64,000 nucleotides of DNA from an uncultured Eubacterium sp. (GCA_900545305.1 UQYD01000004.1:31318-95317), one strand, 5' to 3'. Shown: positions 36,763-47,039, counted from the first letter of the stretch. Program-made: numbers and translations. Notes: generated from the letters alone by a model not told the origin.

Positions 36763-39048
36763 TTAATATATATTAGCAACCAACACTGTCATATCATCAG
36801 TTATTTTATTTTTACCCATTTCCAAGGCAGTTTCCATAATTTTTTTAGCTGTTTTTTCAGCCGTTGTTTTCTCCCTTTTTTCTAACATTTCTATAAATTT
36901 ATATTCATTTTCGCCACTCTTTCCTGCTTCGAATATGCCGTCTGTCATCATTACGATTACGTCGCCTTTTTCAACCCTCTTTTCATATATTTTAGTATCT
37001 ACATTTTCCAATATACCAACCGGCAAAGTATTTGATTTTAATATTTCTACGCCCTTTCTCTTTAATATAAATGTGGATACAGCACCTATTTTTATAAATT
37101 CGGCTTTACCTGTATATTTATCCACAGTACATATATCCAATGTTGAAAAACTCTCGTTTTTGCCTGAAACAAGAGAGTTTATAAGCTCCAAAGCATCATC
37201 TCTAAAAAATCCTGCCTGTGTAAAATCCTCATACATTTCAACAGCTGCTGCACTTTCTGTTCCGGCCGATTTACCACTCCCCATACCGTCAGCAAGTGCC
37301 AATAAATATCTGCCATTTTCCAAGTCTGTAAATATAAAGCTATCACCACATATATTTTCACTATTTTTAGGCTTAGAGCAACAATAAGCTGAAATCCTCA
37401 ATTTAGGTTCTTCAACCAGTGTAATGCTCCAAGTATTATCATCAACCAACCTTTCCTCTGTCTTCACAATATTAACACCAACAAATTCTTTTAACAAAGG
37501 CAAAAGCCTACCTTCACAAAGCTCCCAACTATTATCCTTTGGCAATAAAATTCTTAATATACACCCCTTTTCTCCCTTTGAAACTGTAACACCCTTTATT
37601 CCCATATATGCTGTTTTTCTATAAATTTTTTCCGATAATTCTATGTCTATATCCGTCTCCATTTCTATTTCTGATACTATGCTTTCTGCTCTTTGTGCCA
37701 CATTTCTTATGTAAACAGACAGTAATTGTCTATATTCTTCCTTTTGGGCTACACAAAGATTTTTAAACTTGTTTTCATCTATTGAATTTTTTGCCCACAA
37801 CAACCACTCCCTGTACTTTGCACAAGATGCAATAAAGTAGTTGGGCAAATTTTTAAAATCCACATTTCCTTTATCCACCCACTGACTTACAAGTCCATAT
37901 AAATTTTCATAGGTTGTTTTATAGTTTCCCTCCCAGCAAGTTCCCTGTCGGTTACATCTTCCACAAACATTGGAAGTACATTTATCAAATATTTCAAATT
38001 TCATATCTTCGGTTTCCTGAGAAACCGATGCCATTTGTATGTAGGAGTCCAAATCTGAGAAACATTGGGCAAACTTTTTAAGTTTTCCACACACCATATT
38101 TTTAATTTCATAATTATACAGATTACTCTGACTTTTCCCCGTATTAATAATATTTGAAAAATTTAGATATAATCTCTCCGGAACGTACATATTAATAATA
38201 CCGGCCAACAATATTGCCACAAAAGCTCCAACAGAAAGTAAATCCAGCCTGTAATATACCACCATTGGGGCAAAAGAAAGTACAAAGCCTATAGGCATAA
38301 AAATTTTACGAAATCGTCCTGCCATAGCTGATGTTAAACCACCTATTGCCAATGTAGACACTATGCCAACCGGATAAATATTTGCAAAGGACAACATCAT
38401 ACCCATAGTTGCACCACTAGCTATTGCCAGCATACAGCCACCTTTTACAGCAGATATAAAAATTACCGTCACCACTGCAACTAAGGCTGGTGGTACGCCT
38501 AAAATGACCAAATTCCCACTACCACAGATTACTGCTACCCCTAGTATAAAAAGACTTAATATTTCCTCTCCGTCTATGTACTCTTTCTTACCGTCACTTC
38601 TTAAAACGCCTATGCCCCTATCCAGAACATAGGCTATCACCACAGTAAAAATAGCCTCCAAAGTTCCTATGATACAGTAGTATACAAAGTTTCCCGTAAA
38701 ACTTGCTATAATCAAAGCTCCCGATAACAGTGACAAGCCACCAATAAAATATTTCTTATTTTCCTGTATCCGACCACTTCCCAAAAAGTTGAATAAACAC
38801 ATCAAAACTATGGCTATGACATATTCACCTACGTCCATTGTTTTTCTTACTGTCATAAGTCCTGTAAAAATAGTTACAGCAACAGCATAAAAAATATTTT
38901 TATTAAACAAAAAGCAAGTTAAATAACCTATGGCACAGCCATTTATACCACCAAAAAGCACAACCCTGCCCATTAATAGCCCTACAATTACAAACACAAT
39001 ACTTGCCAATTTTTCCTTGTTCCAATATTGTAAATTTAATTTATACAT
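36763..39048 (-). CDS. spoIIE: Stage II sporulation protein E, PP2C-type phosphatase
   Basis: A 761-residue septal phosphatase that dephosphorylates SpoIIAA to activate sigma-F in the forespore. About ten membrane segments (20-310) are followed by a central FtsZ-interaction region with a Cys cluster (CTSNVCGRCNRQGTCW) and a C-terminal PP2C domain from about 550 (CGDSFIF, LLALADGMGSGKSAG, LDICTVDKYTGKAEFIK, VIVMMTDGIFEAG). The frame opens at 39186, but the ATG at 39048 (MYKLNLQYW) follows GGGGAGGC. It heads the spoIIE-tilS-hpt-ftsH cluster. The promoter region has Spo0A features. Confidence 0.95.
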   Translation of the reverse strand: MYKLNLQYWNKEKLASIVFVIVGLLMGRVVLFGGINGCAIGYLTCFLFNKNIFYAVAVTIFTGLMTVRKTMDVGEYVIAIVLMCLFNFLGSGRIQENKKYFIGGLSLLSGALIIASFTGNFVYYCIIGTLEAIFTVVIAYVLDRGIGVLRSDGKKEYIDGEEILSLFILGVAVICGSGNLVILGVPPALVAVVTVIFISAVKGGCMLAIASGATMGMMLSFANIYPVGIVSTLAIGGLTSAMAGRFRKIFMPIGFVLSFAPMVVYYRLDLLSVGAFVAILLAGIINMYVPERLYLNFSNIINTGKSQSNLYNYEIKNMVCGKLKKFAQCFSDLDSYIQMASVSQETEDMKFEIFDKCTSNVCGRCNRQGTCWEGNYKTTYENLYGLVSQWVDKGNVDFKNLPNYFIASCAKYREWLLWAKNSIDENKFKNLCVAQKEEYRQLLSVYIRNVAQRAESIVSEIEMETDIDIELSEKIYRKTAYMGIKGVTVSKGEKGCILRILLPKDNSWELCEGRLLPLLKEFVGVNIVKTEERLVDDNTWSITLVEEPKLRISAYCCSKPKNSENICGDSFIFTDLENGRYLLALADGMGSGKSAGTESAAAVEMYEDFTQAGFFRDDALELINSLVSGKNESFSTLDICTVDKYTGKAEFIKIGAVSTFILKRKGVEILKSNTLPVGILENVDTKIYEKRVEKGDVIVMMTDGIFEAGKSGENEYKFIEMLEKREKTTAEKTAKKIMETALEMGKNKITDDMTVLVANIY

Positions 39049-39073
39049 ATCTATGCCTCCCCTATTACAAAAT

Positions 39074-39107
39074 AGTATAATTCTATACCCATATAAAATT
39101 TGTCGAA
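39074..39107 (-). promoter_or_regulatory. Spo0A-type promoter of spoIIE
   Basis: TATACT (39074-39079) is the -10. TCGACA (39101-39106), a -35-like element, lies 21 bases upstream and overlaps TTTGTCGAA (39099-39107, other strand), a match to the Spo0A box. The Bacillus spoIIE promoter has the same wide spacing and overlapping 0A boxes. Confidence 0.65.
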
Positions 39108-39149
39108 AGACCCTAGACCTGAAACAAAATTTAATGCGTTTTTGCAACA

Positions 39150-39183
39150 AAAAAACCACACTTTCAAAAAGAAAATGTGGTTT
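39150..39183 (-). terminator. Terminator after the second ppx/gppA gene
   Basis: AACCACA/TGTGGTT followed by seven T on the minus strand; it separates the pst operon from spoIIE. Confidence 0.82.
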
Positions 39184-39214
39184 CAAAAAAGAAAAATTTA
39201 TTTATGAAAAAAGT

Positions 39215-40123
39215 TTATTTTTTTATTACCTTTTCTGTAAGATAGCCTTCTCGAACACTACTCTTTATAGCAACTATGCCCTTTGCCCCGGTATATTGAC
39301 AAATGGCTTTAATAGCAATAAGACCTGGAATAATAGTGTACACTCTTTCCGGAATAACGTGACAAAGGAGCTTAATACCGTCCTTGCCCATATCATATAT
39401 AGTATCCATCATTTCGTCAATCTGTTCAACAGTAAGAGCATAATTATTTTTAACCTTTGGGCTACTACCGGCTAAAACTCTATGAAGTTTAATAGCAGCT
39501 CTCGCTGTACCACCCATAGCATATATATCTGTAAAGCCCAATTTTTTAAGTTCCGGACTTTTCTCCAATTCTGCCAAAACATAGTTCTTAATTGCTTTCT
39601 TTTCTCTTTCCTTTGGAAAAAGACTAGAAACAAAGGTTTTGTATAACAAAAGTGAACCAATACGGAAAGAATTGCTTTTTTCAACATCATCACCGTCAAA
39701 AGCAAAGACCTGACAACTACCACCACCTAAATCAATACCAAGACCGGTTTTAGTTATCTTTGAATTTTTAAGGCTGACATAGTCAAAATAGGCTTCTTCT
39801 TCCCCAGTAATAATATCTATATCAATATCAAGTTCTTTTTTAATATAAGTAAGCAAATCAATACTATTGCTAAGTCCTCTAAGAGATGCAGTTGCAAAAT
39901 AGAACACCTTGTCACAACGCACAAGATAAGTAAGTTCCTTAATATTGCTAAGAGTCTTTACCAACTTATCCATACCTGTCTGAGAAAGGCGGTCATCATC
40001 AACATATTCAATAAGTCCTGCAAAACTACGCTGATTAAGTATCTCCTTGTAGGTCATATCAATTACATCATACACAACAAGTCTAATGGTATTTGAACCA
40101 ATATCTACAATACCTACCTTCAT
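39215..40123 (-). CDS. Short Ppx/GppA-family phosphatase
   Basis: A 302-residue single-module (domain I-II) member of the exopolyphosphatase/guanosine pentaphosphatase family. KVGIVDIGSNTIRLVVYDV, YFATASLRGLSN, ITGEEEAYFDYVSL and TGLGIDLGGGSCQVFAF mark both phosphate loops. The C-terminal HD-like half present in the 507-residue Ppx at 26109 is absent. It is last in the pst-phoU operon, 19 bases after phoU, so its job is probably polyphosphate or (p)ppGpp turnover under phosphate stress. Confidence 0.9.
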   Translation of the reverse strand: MKVGIVDIGSNTIRLVVYDVIDMTYKEILNQRSFAGLIEYVDDDRLSQTGMDKLVKTLSNIKELTYLVRCDKVFYFATASLRGLSNSIDLLTYIKKELDIDIDIITGEEEAYFDYVSLKNSKITKTGLGIDLGGGSCQVFAFDGDDVEKSNSFRIGSLLLYKTFVSSLFPKEREKKAIKNYVLAELEKSPELKKLGFTDIYAMGGTARAAIKLHRVLAGSSPKVKNNYALTVEQIDEMMDTIYDMGKDGIKLLCHVIPERVYTIIPGLIAIKAICQYTGAKGIVAIKSSVREGYLTEKVIKK

Positions 40124-40142
40124 AAAAAATCCCCCTTACGGA

Positions 40143-40808
40143 TTAAATTATTCTCTCATCTTTGTATTCACCAGTTTTGCTAAACTCAACCCATTCACAG
40201 ATATTTTCAGCGTGGTCACCGATACGTTCAAAATACTTAGCAATCATTAAGAAGTTTAATATAACGTCAACTGAACCTGTTTTTTCTCTCAAAAGGTCAG
40301 CAACTTCATTTTTTACTTTGTCAAAATAGTCGTCAACAATATCATCTTTATTAATGATTTCTTTTGCCTTCTGAACATCACCCTCAACAAAGGCATTTAT
40401 TGCTCCGTGTACCATTTCAAGAGCTACCTGTGCCATAGCCGGAATGTGTGAGCAGGCATCGTACGTATCGCCCTCTCCTAAGTGAGGAATAAGTTCTGCA
40501 ATATCAGAAGCCTGGTCACCTATTCTTTCCATATCTGTAACCATTTTAAGGGCAGTAGAAACAACTCTTAAATCACCGGCAACCGGCTGTTGTCTCAAAA
40601 TAAGTGAAAGACACTGAGCCTCGATATTTTTTTCCATATCGTCAACAATTCTATCTTTCGCTACAATATCCTTAGCCAATTTTTCATCGTGATTTTTAAA
40701 AGCCTCAACTGCGTCCATAATTGACTTTTCCACAGTAGCACCCATTTTTATAAGTTCTACATTAAGTTGTGTTAAAGCCTCCTCAAAAGTTGGTCTAGCA
40801 CTACTCAT
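40143..40808 (-). CDS. phoU: Phosphate signalling protein PhoU
   Basis: A 221-residue protein of two three-helix PhoU bundles that links the Pst transporter to PhoR to shut off signalling. Each bundle has the metal-binding pattern (VSTALKMVTDMERIGDQASDI and LMIAKYFERIGDHAENICEW, quoted in part). The frame opens at 40841, but the ATG at 40808 (MSSARPTFEE) has GAAGGAG 9 bases upstream. It lies between pstB and the short ppx/gppA gene. Confidence 0.93.
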   Translation of the reverse strand: MSSARPTFEEALTQLNVELIKMGATVEKSIMDAVEAFKNHDEKLAKDIVAKDRIVDDMEKNIEAQCLSLILRQQPVAGDLRVVSTALKMVTDMERIGDQASDIAELIPHLGEGDTYDACSHIPAMAQVALEMVHGAINAFVEGDVQKAKEIINKDDIVDDYFDKVKNEVADLLREKTGSVDVILNFLMIAKYFERIGDHAENICEWVEFSKTGEYKDERII

Positions 40809-40833
40809 ATTATACATCTCCTTCTCTAAAATA

Positions 40834-41589
40834 TCAACCAAATCTACCAGTAATATAATCTTCTGTTCTCTTATCCATAGGACGAGAGAACAATTCTTCT
40901 GTCTTATTCATTTCCACCATTTCACCTACAAGGAAAAATGCTGTATTATCTGAAATTCTTGTAGCCTGTTGCATATTATGAGTAACTATTGCAACAGTGT
41001 AATTCTTTTTAAGTTCTGCCATAAGTTCCTCAACCTTTAAAGTAGAAATAGGGTCAAGAGCAGATGTAGGTTCGTCCATAAGTAATACTTCCGGCTTTAC
41101 AGCTAAAGCTCTGGCAATACAAAGTCTCTGTTGCTGACCACCTGAAAGACCTAAAGCAGATTTTTTAAGTCTGTCCTTAATTTCGTCCCAAATAGCTGCA
41201 CCCTTTAATGATGTTTCAACTATTTCATCAAGTTTTGCCTTGTTCTTAATACCGTGTATTCTAGGACCATAGGCAATATTGTCATAAATACTCATTGGGA
41301 ATGGATTTGGTTGCTGGAATACCATACCTACCTTTTTTCTTAAAAGTGTAGTATCTACTGTTGGAGAGTAAATATCTTCTCCGTCAAGAACAACTTTACC
41401 CTCAATTCTTACGCCCTCAACAAGGTCATTCATTCTGTTAAGAGTCTTTAAAAAAGTAGATTTACCACAACCTGAAGGTCCAATAAAGGCTGTAATTTCA
41501 TTTTCTGGTATTTCCATATTTACAGATTTTAATGCGTGGTTCTGACCATAATATAAGTTTAAATTGCTAACGCTTATTTTTGAATTCAT
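40834..41589 (-). CDS. pstB: Phosphate ABC transporter, ATP-binding protein
   Basis: A 251-residue ATPase that powers PstCA. Walker A is GPSGCGKST (about 36), the Q-loop is [15 protein letters not shown], the signature is LSGGQQQR, and Walker B is [26 protein letters not shown] is the H-loop. Length and NPFPMSI are typical of PstB. It lies 10 bases after pstA. Confidence 0.97.
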   Translation of the reverse strand: MNSKISVSNLNLYYGQNHALKSVNMEIPENEITAFIGPSGCGKSTFLKTLNRMNDLVEGVRIEGKVVLDGEDIYSPTVDTTLLRKKVGMVFQQPNPFPMSIYDNIAYGPRIHGIKNKAKLDEIVETSLKGAAIWDEIKDRLKKSALGLSGGQQQRLCIARALAVKPEVLLMDEPTSALDPISTLKVEELMAELKKNYTVAIVTHNMQQATRISDNTAFFLVGEMVEMNKTEELFSRPMDKRTEDYITGRFG

Positions 41590-41599
41590 ACTATAACTC

Positions 41600-42457
41600 C
41601 TAACTTAATTTCTTTGTTGCTACCTTTGTCAATGCGTTTATTGCCAATACTACTACTATAAGTACAAGAGCAATAGCAAAGGCGTTGCCATAATCAGCCT
41701 TAGACATACTCAAGTACATCTGTATTGTAAGTGTACCACCTGATGTTAAAACATGTGAGAACAAGTTCTTTGGTAAAAGGTAGGCACTACCTGCTGTAAA
41801 GAGAAGTGCAGCAGACTCGCCAACGATACGACCTACACTTAATATAACTGCTGTTACAATACCTGGCATAGCACTAGGTAAAATAATTGTTCTAATCATA
41901 TACCACTTTGTAGCACCAATACCTAAAGCACCAGTTCTATAGCCAAGGGGAACTGTTTTAAGTGCCTCTTGTGTTGTTCTTATAATAATAGGAAGTACCA
42001 TTAATGTAAGAGTAAGTGAACCACAAAGTATTGAATATCCTAAGTGAAGTGATATACCAAAGAATACCATACCAAACAAACCATAAATAATAGATGGAAT
42101 ACCTGCAAGAGTTTCTGTTGTAAACTCAATAAGGCTTACAATCTTGCCCGGCTTTGCGTATTCTGTCAAGTATACTGCTGCCCCAATACCAATAGGTGTA
42201 GCAATAATAAGTGTAATTACTATAATGTATAATGTATTTACTATGTTACCTAAAATACCAAATGTACCCTCAAGAGTAGATGGTATAGTAGATAAAAACT
42301 GCCAGCTTATTGAAGAAACACCTCTGAAAGCTACATAGCAAATGATACCTACTAAAAGACCTACGGCTATAAAAGCAGAAAGGTATATAAGACCCATAAA
42401 AAAGTTATCCTTAATTCTTGTCTGTTTTACGCATATACTATTTTCCACTTTCTTCAC
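41600..42457 (-). CDS. pstA: Phosphate ABC transporter permease PstA
   Basis: A 285-residue inner-membrane permease with six transmembrane segments. The EAA-type loop appears as [36 protein letters not shown] and [15 protein letters not shown] are the usual PstA/PstC marks. The start is GTG at 42457, which overlaps the pstC end by 20 bases, so the two permeases are probably translationally coupled. Confidence 0.95.
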   Translation of the reverse strand: MKKVENSICVKQTRIKDNFFMGLIYLSAFIAVGLLVGIICYVAFRGVSSISWQFLSTIPSTLEGTFGILGNIVNTLYIIVITLIIATPIGIGAAVYLTEYAKPGKIVSLIEFTTETLAGIPSIIYGLFGMVFFGISLHLGYSILCGSLTLTLMVLPIIIRTTQEALKTVPLGYRTGALGIGATKWYMIRTIILPSAMPGIVTAVILSVGRIVGESAALLFTAGSAYLLPKNLFSHVLTSGGTLTIQMYLSMSKADYGNAFAIALVLIVVVLAINALTKVATKKLS

Positions 42458-43433
42458 CTGCCTTTATAATTTTACTAATTGTAATATTGATTATCATAAT
42501 GAATACAAACAACACAAGACCGATTGTAAATAATGCCTGTCTATGAAGACCTGAAGAGTAAGACATTTCAGATACAATACCTGTTGTAAGGAAACGAACT
42601 GAGTTAAATGGTAATGGCATATTTACAGCATTACCAGAAACAAGTACAATGGCCATTGCCTCGCCTATTGCTCTACCTACACCAAGTACAATAGCTGTAA
42701 TAATACCAGACTTAGCTGCTGGAATTGTTACCTTGAAAATTGTCTGAACCTCTGTTGCACCAAGAGCAAGAGATGCCTGACGCATTTTTACTGGAACAGC
42801 CTGTAATGATGTATAAGATACATTTATAACTGTTGGTAAAATCATAATCGCCAACACAATAACTGCTGAAATAAGGTTTGCACCACCAGTAAACTGATGA
42901 TTAGGATTATCCTTAAATATTGCTAATTCCAACTTATACATAAGAGGATTTATAATTAAAAGACCCAACAAACCATATACAATAGATGGGATACCTGCCA
43001 AAAGTTCAACTGCTGGCTTTACAACTGCTGCCACCTTTTTATGAGCAACTTCTGAAATAAATACAGCCGTAAGAAGACCAACTGGAACACCAAGGACTAT
43101 AGCAAAAGCTGTACCAATAATAGATGTAAGTACAATGTATGCTATACCAAATGAAGGTTCTGCCGCTGTTGGTTGCCATACTGTATTAAAAAGCATATCT
43201 ACTATACCGACTTTCATTAAAGCCGGTGCACCAGATATTATCATATATATTGTAATTGCAGCAACAGCTATTACTGCAAATATGGCACAAACGAAGAATA
43301 TAATTTCCATTATTGTTTCAATAAGAGCTTTTGAACCCTTACTTCCGTTTATTGAAAAGCCACTATTTCCTGTCTTTATGCCAGTTACATTTGTTTTTTT
43401 ATTTACAGGCATAACTGCTTCCGTATCTTGCAT
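42438..43433 (-). CDS. pstC: Phosphate ABC transporter permease PstC
   Basis: A 331-residue permease partner of PstA with six membrane segments after a roughly 40-residue cytoplasmic N-terminus. Marks are GVPVGLLTAVFISEVA, ELLAGIPSIVYGLLGL, LQAVPVKMRQASLALGATE and GRAIGEAMAIVLVSGN. GGAG precedes the ATG. It lies 18 bases after pstS. Confidence 0.95.
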   Translation of the reverse strand: MQDTEAVMPVNKKTNVTGIKTGNSGFSINGSKGSKALIETIMEIIFFVCAIFAVIAVAAITIYMIISGAPALMKVGIVDMLFNTVWQPTAAEPSFGIAYIVLTSIIGTAFAIVLGVPVGLLTAVFISEVAHKKVAAVVKPAVELLAGIPSIVYGLLGLLIINPLMYKLELAIFKDNPNHQFTGGANLISAVIVLAIMILPTVINVSYTSLQAVPVKMRQASLALGATEVQTIFKVTIPAAKSGIITAIVLGVGRAIGEAMAIVLVSGNAVNMPLPFNSVRFLTTGIVSEMSYSSGLHRQALFTIGLVLFVFIMIINITISKIIKAGEESGK

Positions 43434-43451
43434 TGTTTTGCACTCCTTACT

Positions 43452-44315
43452 TTATTTTGCTGATATTAAACCAACCTTGCTAATAATCTGCTGACCTTCA
43501 TCACTATTAATGTAGTTGAAAAGTTCCTGTACTGCCTGAGACTGTTCGCTAACTTCGCCCTTAGTTGCCATTACAAATGGTCTTTGTAATGTGTAGCTAC
43601 CAGCCTTAATGTTTTCTTCTGTTGGTTCTACGCCGTCAATCTTTAATGTATGTACTGTATCATCAATTACATCAAGTGAAACATAACCAATAGCACCAGG
43701 AGTTGCAGCAACCTTTGCCATTACAGCACCTGTTGAATCAATTTCCTGTGCATACTTGCACTTGTCTTCAAGTTTAAGTAATTCTTCAAATGCACCTCTT
43801 GTACCAGAAGATGCTTCTCTACCGATTACTACAATCTGTTGGTCGCTACCGCCAAGGTCTTTCCAGTTTGTAATCTGACCACTATAAACCTGAGCAAGCT
43901 GGTCCTTTGTAATGTCTTCTACTGGATTAGCCTTGTCTACAACAACTGCAATACCATCAATAGCTACAACATTTTCTACAAGACCCTTTGCCTTTTCTTC
44001 GTCTTTTAATGCTCTTGATGAGTTACCAATATCAACTGTACCATTTGCTACAGCCTCAATACCTGCACCTGAACCAGTAAACTGAACAGTAGCCTGAATA
44101 CCTGGGTACTTAGCCATAAAAGCCTCGTCTAAAGCATTAGCAAACTTTTCCATTGAAGTAGAGCCGTTCATTGTAACAGTACCAGTAATGTTACTGCTGT
44201 CAGCTGCTGCTGTAGAACCTTCGCCCTGTGATGAGCTATCTGCTGTACCACCACAACCTGCAAGAGTTGTTGCTAATAAAACTGCTGTTAATAATCCTGA
44301 AATAAATTTTTTCAT
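43452..44315 (-). CDS. pstS: Phosphate-binding lipoprotein PstS
   Basis: A 287-residue extracellular phosphate receptor tethered as a lipoprotein. The lipobox LAGC gives Cys21 as the anchor, followed by a Ser/Gly-rich linker. GSTSMEKFANALDEAF, GSGAGIEAVANGTVDIGNSSR and REASSGTRGAFEEL hold the phosphate-coordinating Ser, Asp, Arg and Thr residues. It is the first gene of pstSCAB-phoU-ppx and has Pho boxes upstream. Confidence 0.96.
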   Translation of the reverse strand: MKKFISGLLTAVLLATTLAGCGGTADSSSQGEGSTAAADSSNITGTVTMNGSTSMEKFANALDEAFMAKYPGIQATVQFTGSGAGIEAVANGTVDIGNSSRALKDEEKAKGLVENVVAIDGIAVVVDKANPVEDITKDQLAQVYSGQITNWKDLGGSDQQIVVIGREASSGTRGAFEELLKLEDKCKYAQEIDSTGAVMAKVAATPGAIGYVSLDVIDDTVHTLKIDGVEPTEENIKAGSYTLQRPFVMATKGEVSEQSQAVQELFNYINSDEGQQIISKVGLISAK

Positions 44316-44360
44316 TTTGATTTCTCCTTTTTAATAATCTCTGTGAGTTAATTCTTAGTT

Positions 44361-44415
44361 ATTATATTTTAAAGAAGATTTATCAACTATCATATTTATG
44401 TTTAGGTTTTGTAAA
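44361..44415 (-). promoter_or_regulatory. pst promoter with Pho boxes
   Basis: On the minus strand TTTACA (44410-44415), TAAACA (44399-44404) and ATGATA (44388-44393) are spaced 11 bases apart. TATAAT lies at 44361-44366. No good -35 exists, as expected of an activated promoter. Confidence 0.7.
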
Positions 44416-44488
44416 ATTTAGATAAAGTGGCATATTCATTGGTCAAATCAATGCTTTTTTACATATTTAACATAGAAATGTAAAATAA

Positions 44489-44545
44489 AAAACACTCCCC
44501 ATTAATGCAAAAAAACTGTATTTTTTACATTGGGAAGTGCTTTCC
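44489..44545 (-). terminator. Terminator after phoR
   Basis: CACTTCCCAATG/CATTAATGGGGAGTG (with bulge) followed by TTTTTTATTTT on the minus strand. It separates phoPR from pstS. Confidence 0.78.
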
Positions 44546-44546
44546 A

Positions 44547-46259
44547 CTATAAATTAATTAATATATCTATTTCTGTACCCTCTCCTAATTTACTTCTAAG
44601 GGTAACAGTACCTTTATAATAATTTACAATATGTTTTACAATGGCAAGGCCAAGACCTGTTCCACCAATTTTCTTACTTCGACCCTTGTCAACTCTGTAA
44701 AATCTTTCAAAAACTCTTTGTTGACTAACATCAGGAATACCAATACCTGTATCCTTTACATTAAAGTGTAGCTTTTTGCCGGCACAATTTACATTTATAA
44801 GTACAGAACCCTCCGGCTTATTGTATTTAACAGCATTTATAATTACATTGTTAAATAACTCATATATCCTTTTGTATTCTGCATTAATAATAATAGACGG
44901 GCAATTACATACAACATTTAATTTCTGTTCGTCAATCATAGGTTTAGCTGACAACAAAATTTCGTCTAACATAAGTGAAATATCAAACTCATTTTTACTC
45001 TGAACAGTAGTTCCTGCCTCAAGACGAGAAATCATAAGAATATCATTTATAAGAGTAGTCATATTTTGAGCCTCTTTCTTTATTCTCAATAAAAACTCTT
45101 TTTTCTGTTCAGGTGGATATTCCATACCACTTGTAAGAAGTTCTGAATATCCCTGTATTGATGTAATAGGCGTTTTAAGTTCGTGAGAGGCATTTGAGAA
45201 GAACTCTTGTCTTAATTTTTGAGTTTCCCTGTCAGTAGTTACATCAATAAGAACTATAATAACACCTATGTCTGAATTTTCAGTAGCCCTTGTAATATTA
45301 GCTGATATAACTCTGCCGTCTGGTGCATCAAAGTCAAAGGTAACAACTTTACCCTTGTTATAGGCATCTGCAACACCATTTATAACATCTACATTTCTAG
45401 TATAGTTTACAATATGCTTTCCTATAGGAACATTTCCACAGCCAAGTACAACATTAGCCACCTTATTCATAGAGCTTACATAACCATTTTTATCACAAAG
45501 TACAAGACCCTCGCTCATATTGTTAAGAACATACTGTGCCTTGTTTCTTTCTGCAACTATTTCTTCCATAGTCATCTTTATTTTCTGTGCAAGGTTATGG
45601 GCAGCTGATGCAATTTCTGTAATTTCATCATATTCATAAACTTTAAGAGGAGAAGTATAATCCCCATCTTGTATTTTTCTTATTTCATCAGTAACCTGCT
45701 GTAAAGGCTTTGAAACTGTATTTGTAAAATGTCTCGAAAACAAAACTGAAACAATAAAAGCAAAAATACTGCTTAACACTACTGCTGGCAACATCCACAA
45801 AGCAAGATAAACCTTGCCATTGTATGGAACTGAAACCCTCAGTATATGCTCATTGTCACTACAAACCTGAGCCACATAGAGCATACGGTCATTTGTTGTA
45901 TCAGACATTCTGACATCTATTCCCCTACCATTTTTAAGTGCCTCTAAAACCTCCGGTCTTTGTAAATGGTTATCCTCGTAATTTATCCCTTTATATGTAT
46001 CTCCCAAAACTACGCCATTTTTGTCAATAACCGTAATACGACTAGAGGAATCAACTATTAATGGATTTATTTTATTTATCTGTTCATTAATATCCTCGTT
46101 GTAATCCAAGCTGTAGTCAATAAGTTTTACAGCATCTATCATACTTGCCTTAGTCTGGTTAAGGTTGTAATCACCTACAAGCCATAAACAAACCAGCGTA
46201 CTAACTACAAGAGTTATAAGTGTTATAAAAACAAATCTTTTTAATACTGCATTTTTCAT
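44547..46259 (-). CDS. phoR: Phosphate-responsive sensor histidine kinase
   Basis: A 570-residue membrane kinase that phosphorylates PhoP. Two transmembrane helices (about 8-30 and 148-172) enclose an extracytoplasmic sensor domain. A HAMP linker, a PAS domain (about 240-335), HisKA (FFSNASHELKTPITS, His about 356) and HATPase_c (NNVIINAVKYNKPEGS, DTGIGIPD, GGTGLGLAIVKH) follow. The frame opens at 46328, but the ATG at 46259 (MKNAVLKRF) follows AAGGAGTAGG, 4 bases past the phoP stop. The phoR name is supported by the adjacent pst operon. Confidence 0.9.
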   Translation of the reverse strand: MKNAVLKRFVFITLITLVVSTLVCLWLVGDYNLNQTKASMIDAVKLIDYSLDYNEDINEQINKINPLIVDSSSRITVIDKNGVVLGDTYKGINYEDNHLQRPEVLEALKNGRGIDVRMSDTTNDRMLYVAQVCSDNEHILRVSVPYNGKVYLALWMLPAVVLSSIFAFIVSVLFSRHFTNTVSKPLQQVTDEIRKIQDGDYTSPLKVYEYDEITEIASAAHNLAQKIKMTMEEIVAERNKAQYVLNNMSEGLVLCDKNGYVSSMNKVANVVLGCGNVPIGKHIVNYTRNVDVINGVADAYNKGKVVTFDFDAPDGRVISANITRATENSDIGVIIVLIDVTTDRETQKLRQEFFSNASHELKTPITSIQGYSELLTSGMEYPPEQKKEFLLRIKKEAQNMTTLINDILMISRLEAGTTVQSKNEFDISLMLDEILLSAKPMIDEQKLNVVCNCPSIIINAEYKRIYELFNNVIINAVKYNKPEGSVLINVNCAGKKLHFNVKDTGIGIPDVSQQRVFERFYRVDKGRSKKIGGTGLGLAIVKHIVNYYKGTVTLRSKLGEGTEIDILINL

Positions 46260-46263
46260 AGAC

Positions 46264-46938
46264 CTACTCCTTAACTGCTCTATAGCCCATACCTCTGATG
46301 GTCTTGATATAATCTCCGGCAGTTCCAAGTTTTTGTCTTAATGTTTTAATATGAATATCAATAGTTCTTGTTTCCCCTGTGTATTCATATCCCCAAATTT
46401 TATTTAAAAGTTCATCTCTTGATACAACCTTGTTGCCATTTTCAATAAGGAAAACAAGAAGTTCATATTCCTTAAAAGTAAGTTTTACTTCTTCGCCATT
46501 TACAAATACTTCTCTTGTATCTGTGTTTATGCTTATAGTACCTAAAGAAATTTTATTACTTACAGGTTGTTCATATCTTCTAAGCTGTGCTCTTACTCTT
46601 GCCATAAGTTCCATTACAGAAAACGGCTTTGTAACGTAATCATCAGCACCACTATCAAGACCTATAATTTTTTCAACTTCGCTATCCTTTGCAGTAAGCA
46701 TAATAATAGCCATATGACCGTTAGTTTCTGTACTTCTGTACTCCTTAACAGCCTCTACGCCGTCCATACCGGGAAGCATAATATCAAAAATTCCCAAGTC
46801 AGCCTTTGTATGCTTTAATTCTTCAAGAGCATCTTCTGCACATTCAAAATCAAAAACTTCGTGTCCATAGCCCTGTAAAGCTACTTTTACTAATTCTCTG
46901 ATACTTTCATCGTCTTCTATTACAAAAATCTTTGCCAT
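46264..46938 (-). CDS. phoP: Phosphate response regulator
   Basis: A 224-residue OmpR-type regulator. The receiver has EDDESIREL, phospho-acceptor Asp52 in GIFDIMLPGMDG, Thr in IIMLTAKDS and Lys in DDYVTKPFSV. The winged-helix effector domain (about 128-224) has LTFKEYELLVFLIENGNKVVS and the recognition helix TRTIDIHIKTLRQKLG. Pho boxes upstream suggest that it activates its own operon as well as pst and ppx-ppk. Confidence 0.92.
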   Translation of the reverse strand: MAKIFVIEDDESIRELVKVALQGYGHEVFDFECAEDALEELKHTKADLGIFDIMLPGMDGVEAVKEYRSTETNGHMAIIMLTAKDSEVEKIIGLDSGADDYVTKPFSVMELMARVRAQLRRYEQPVSNKISLGTISINTDTREVFVNGEEVKLTFKEYELLVFLIENGNKVVSRDELLNKIWGYEYTGETRTIDIHIKTLRQKLGTAGDYIKTIRGMGYRAVKE

Positions 46939-47022
46939 TTATTTCACCTCATATTTATACCACTATCGTATTCATTTTACATCATTTACAATAAGCTAAA
47001 AAGATATAACAAGTATTTTTTA

Positions 47023-47039
47023 TGTAAAGTTTATGTAAA
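47023..47039 (-). promoter_or_regulatory. Pho boxes before phoPR
   Basis: Two exact TTTACA repeats on the minus strand (47034-47039 and 47023-47028), 11 bases apart and each followed by TAAA, about 85-100 bases before the phoP start. Confidence 0.65.
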
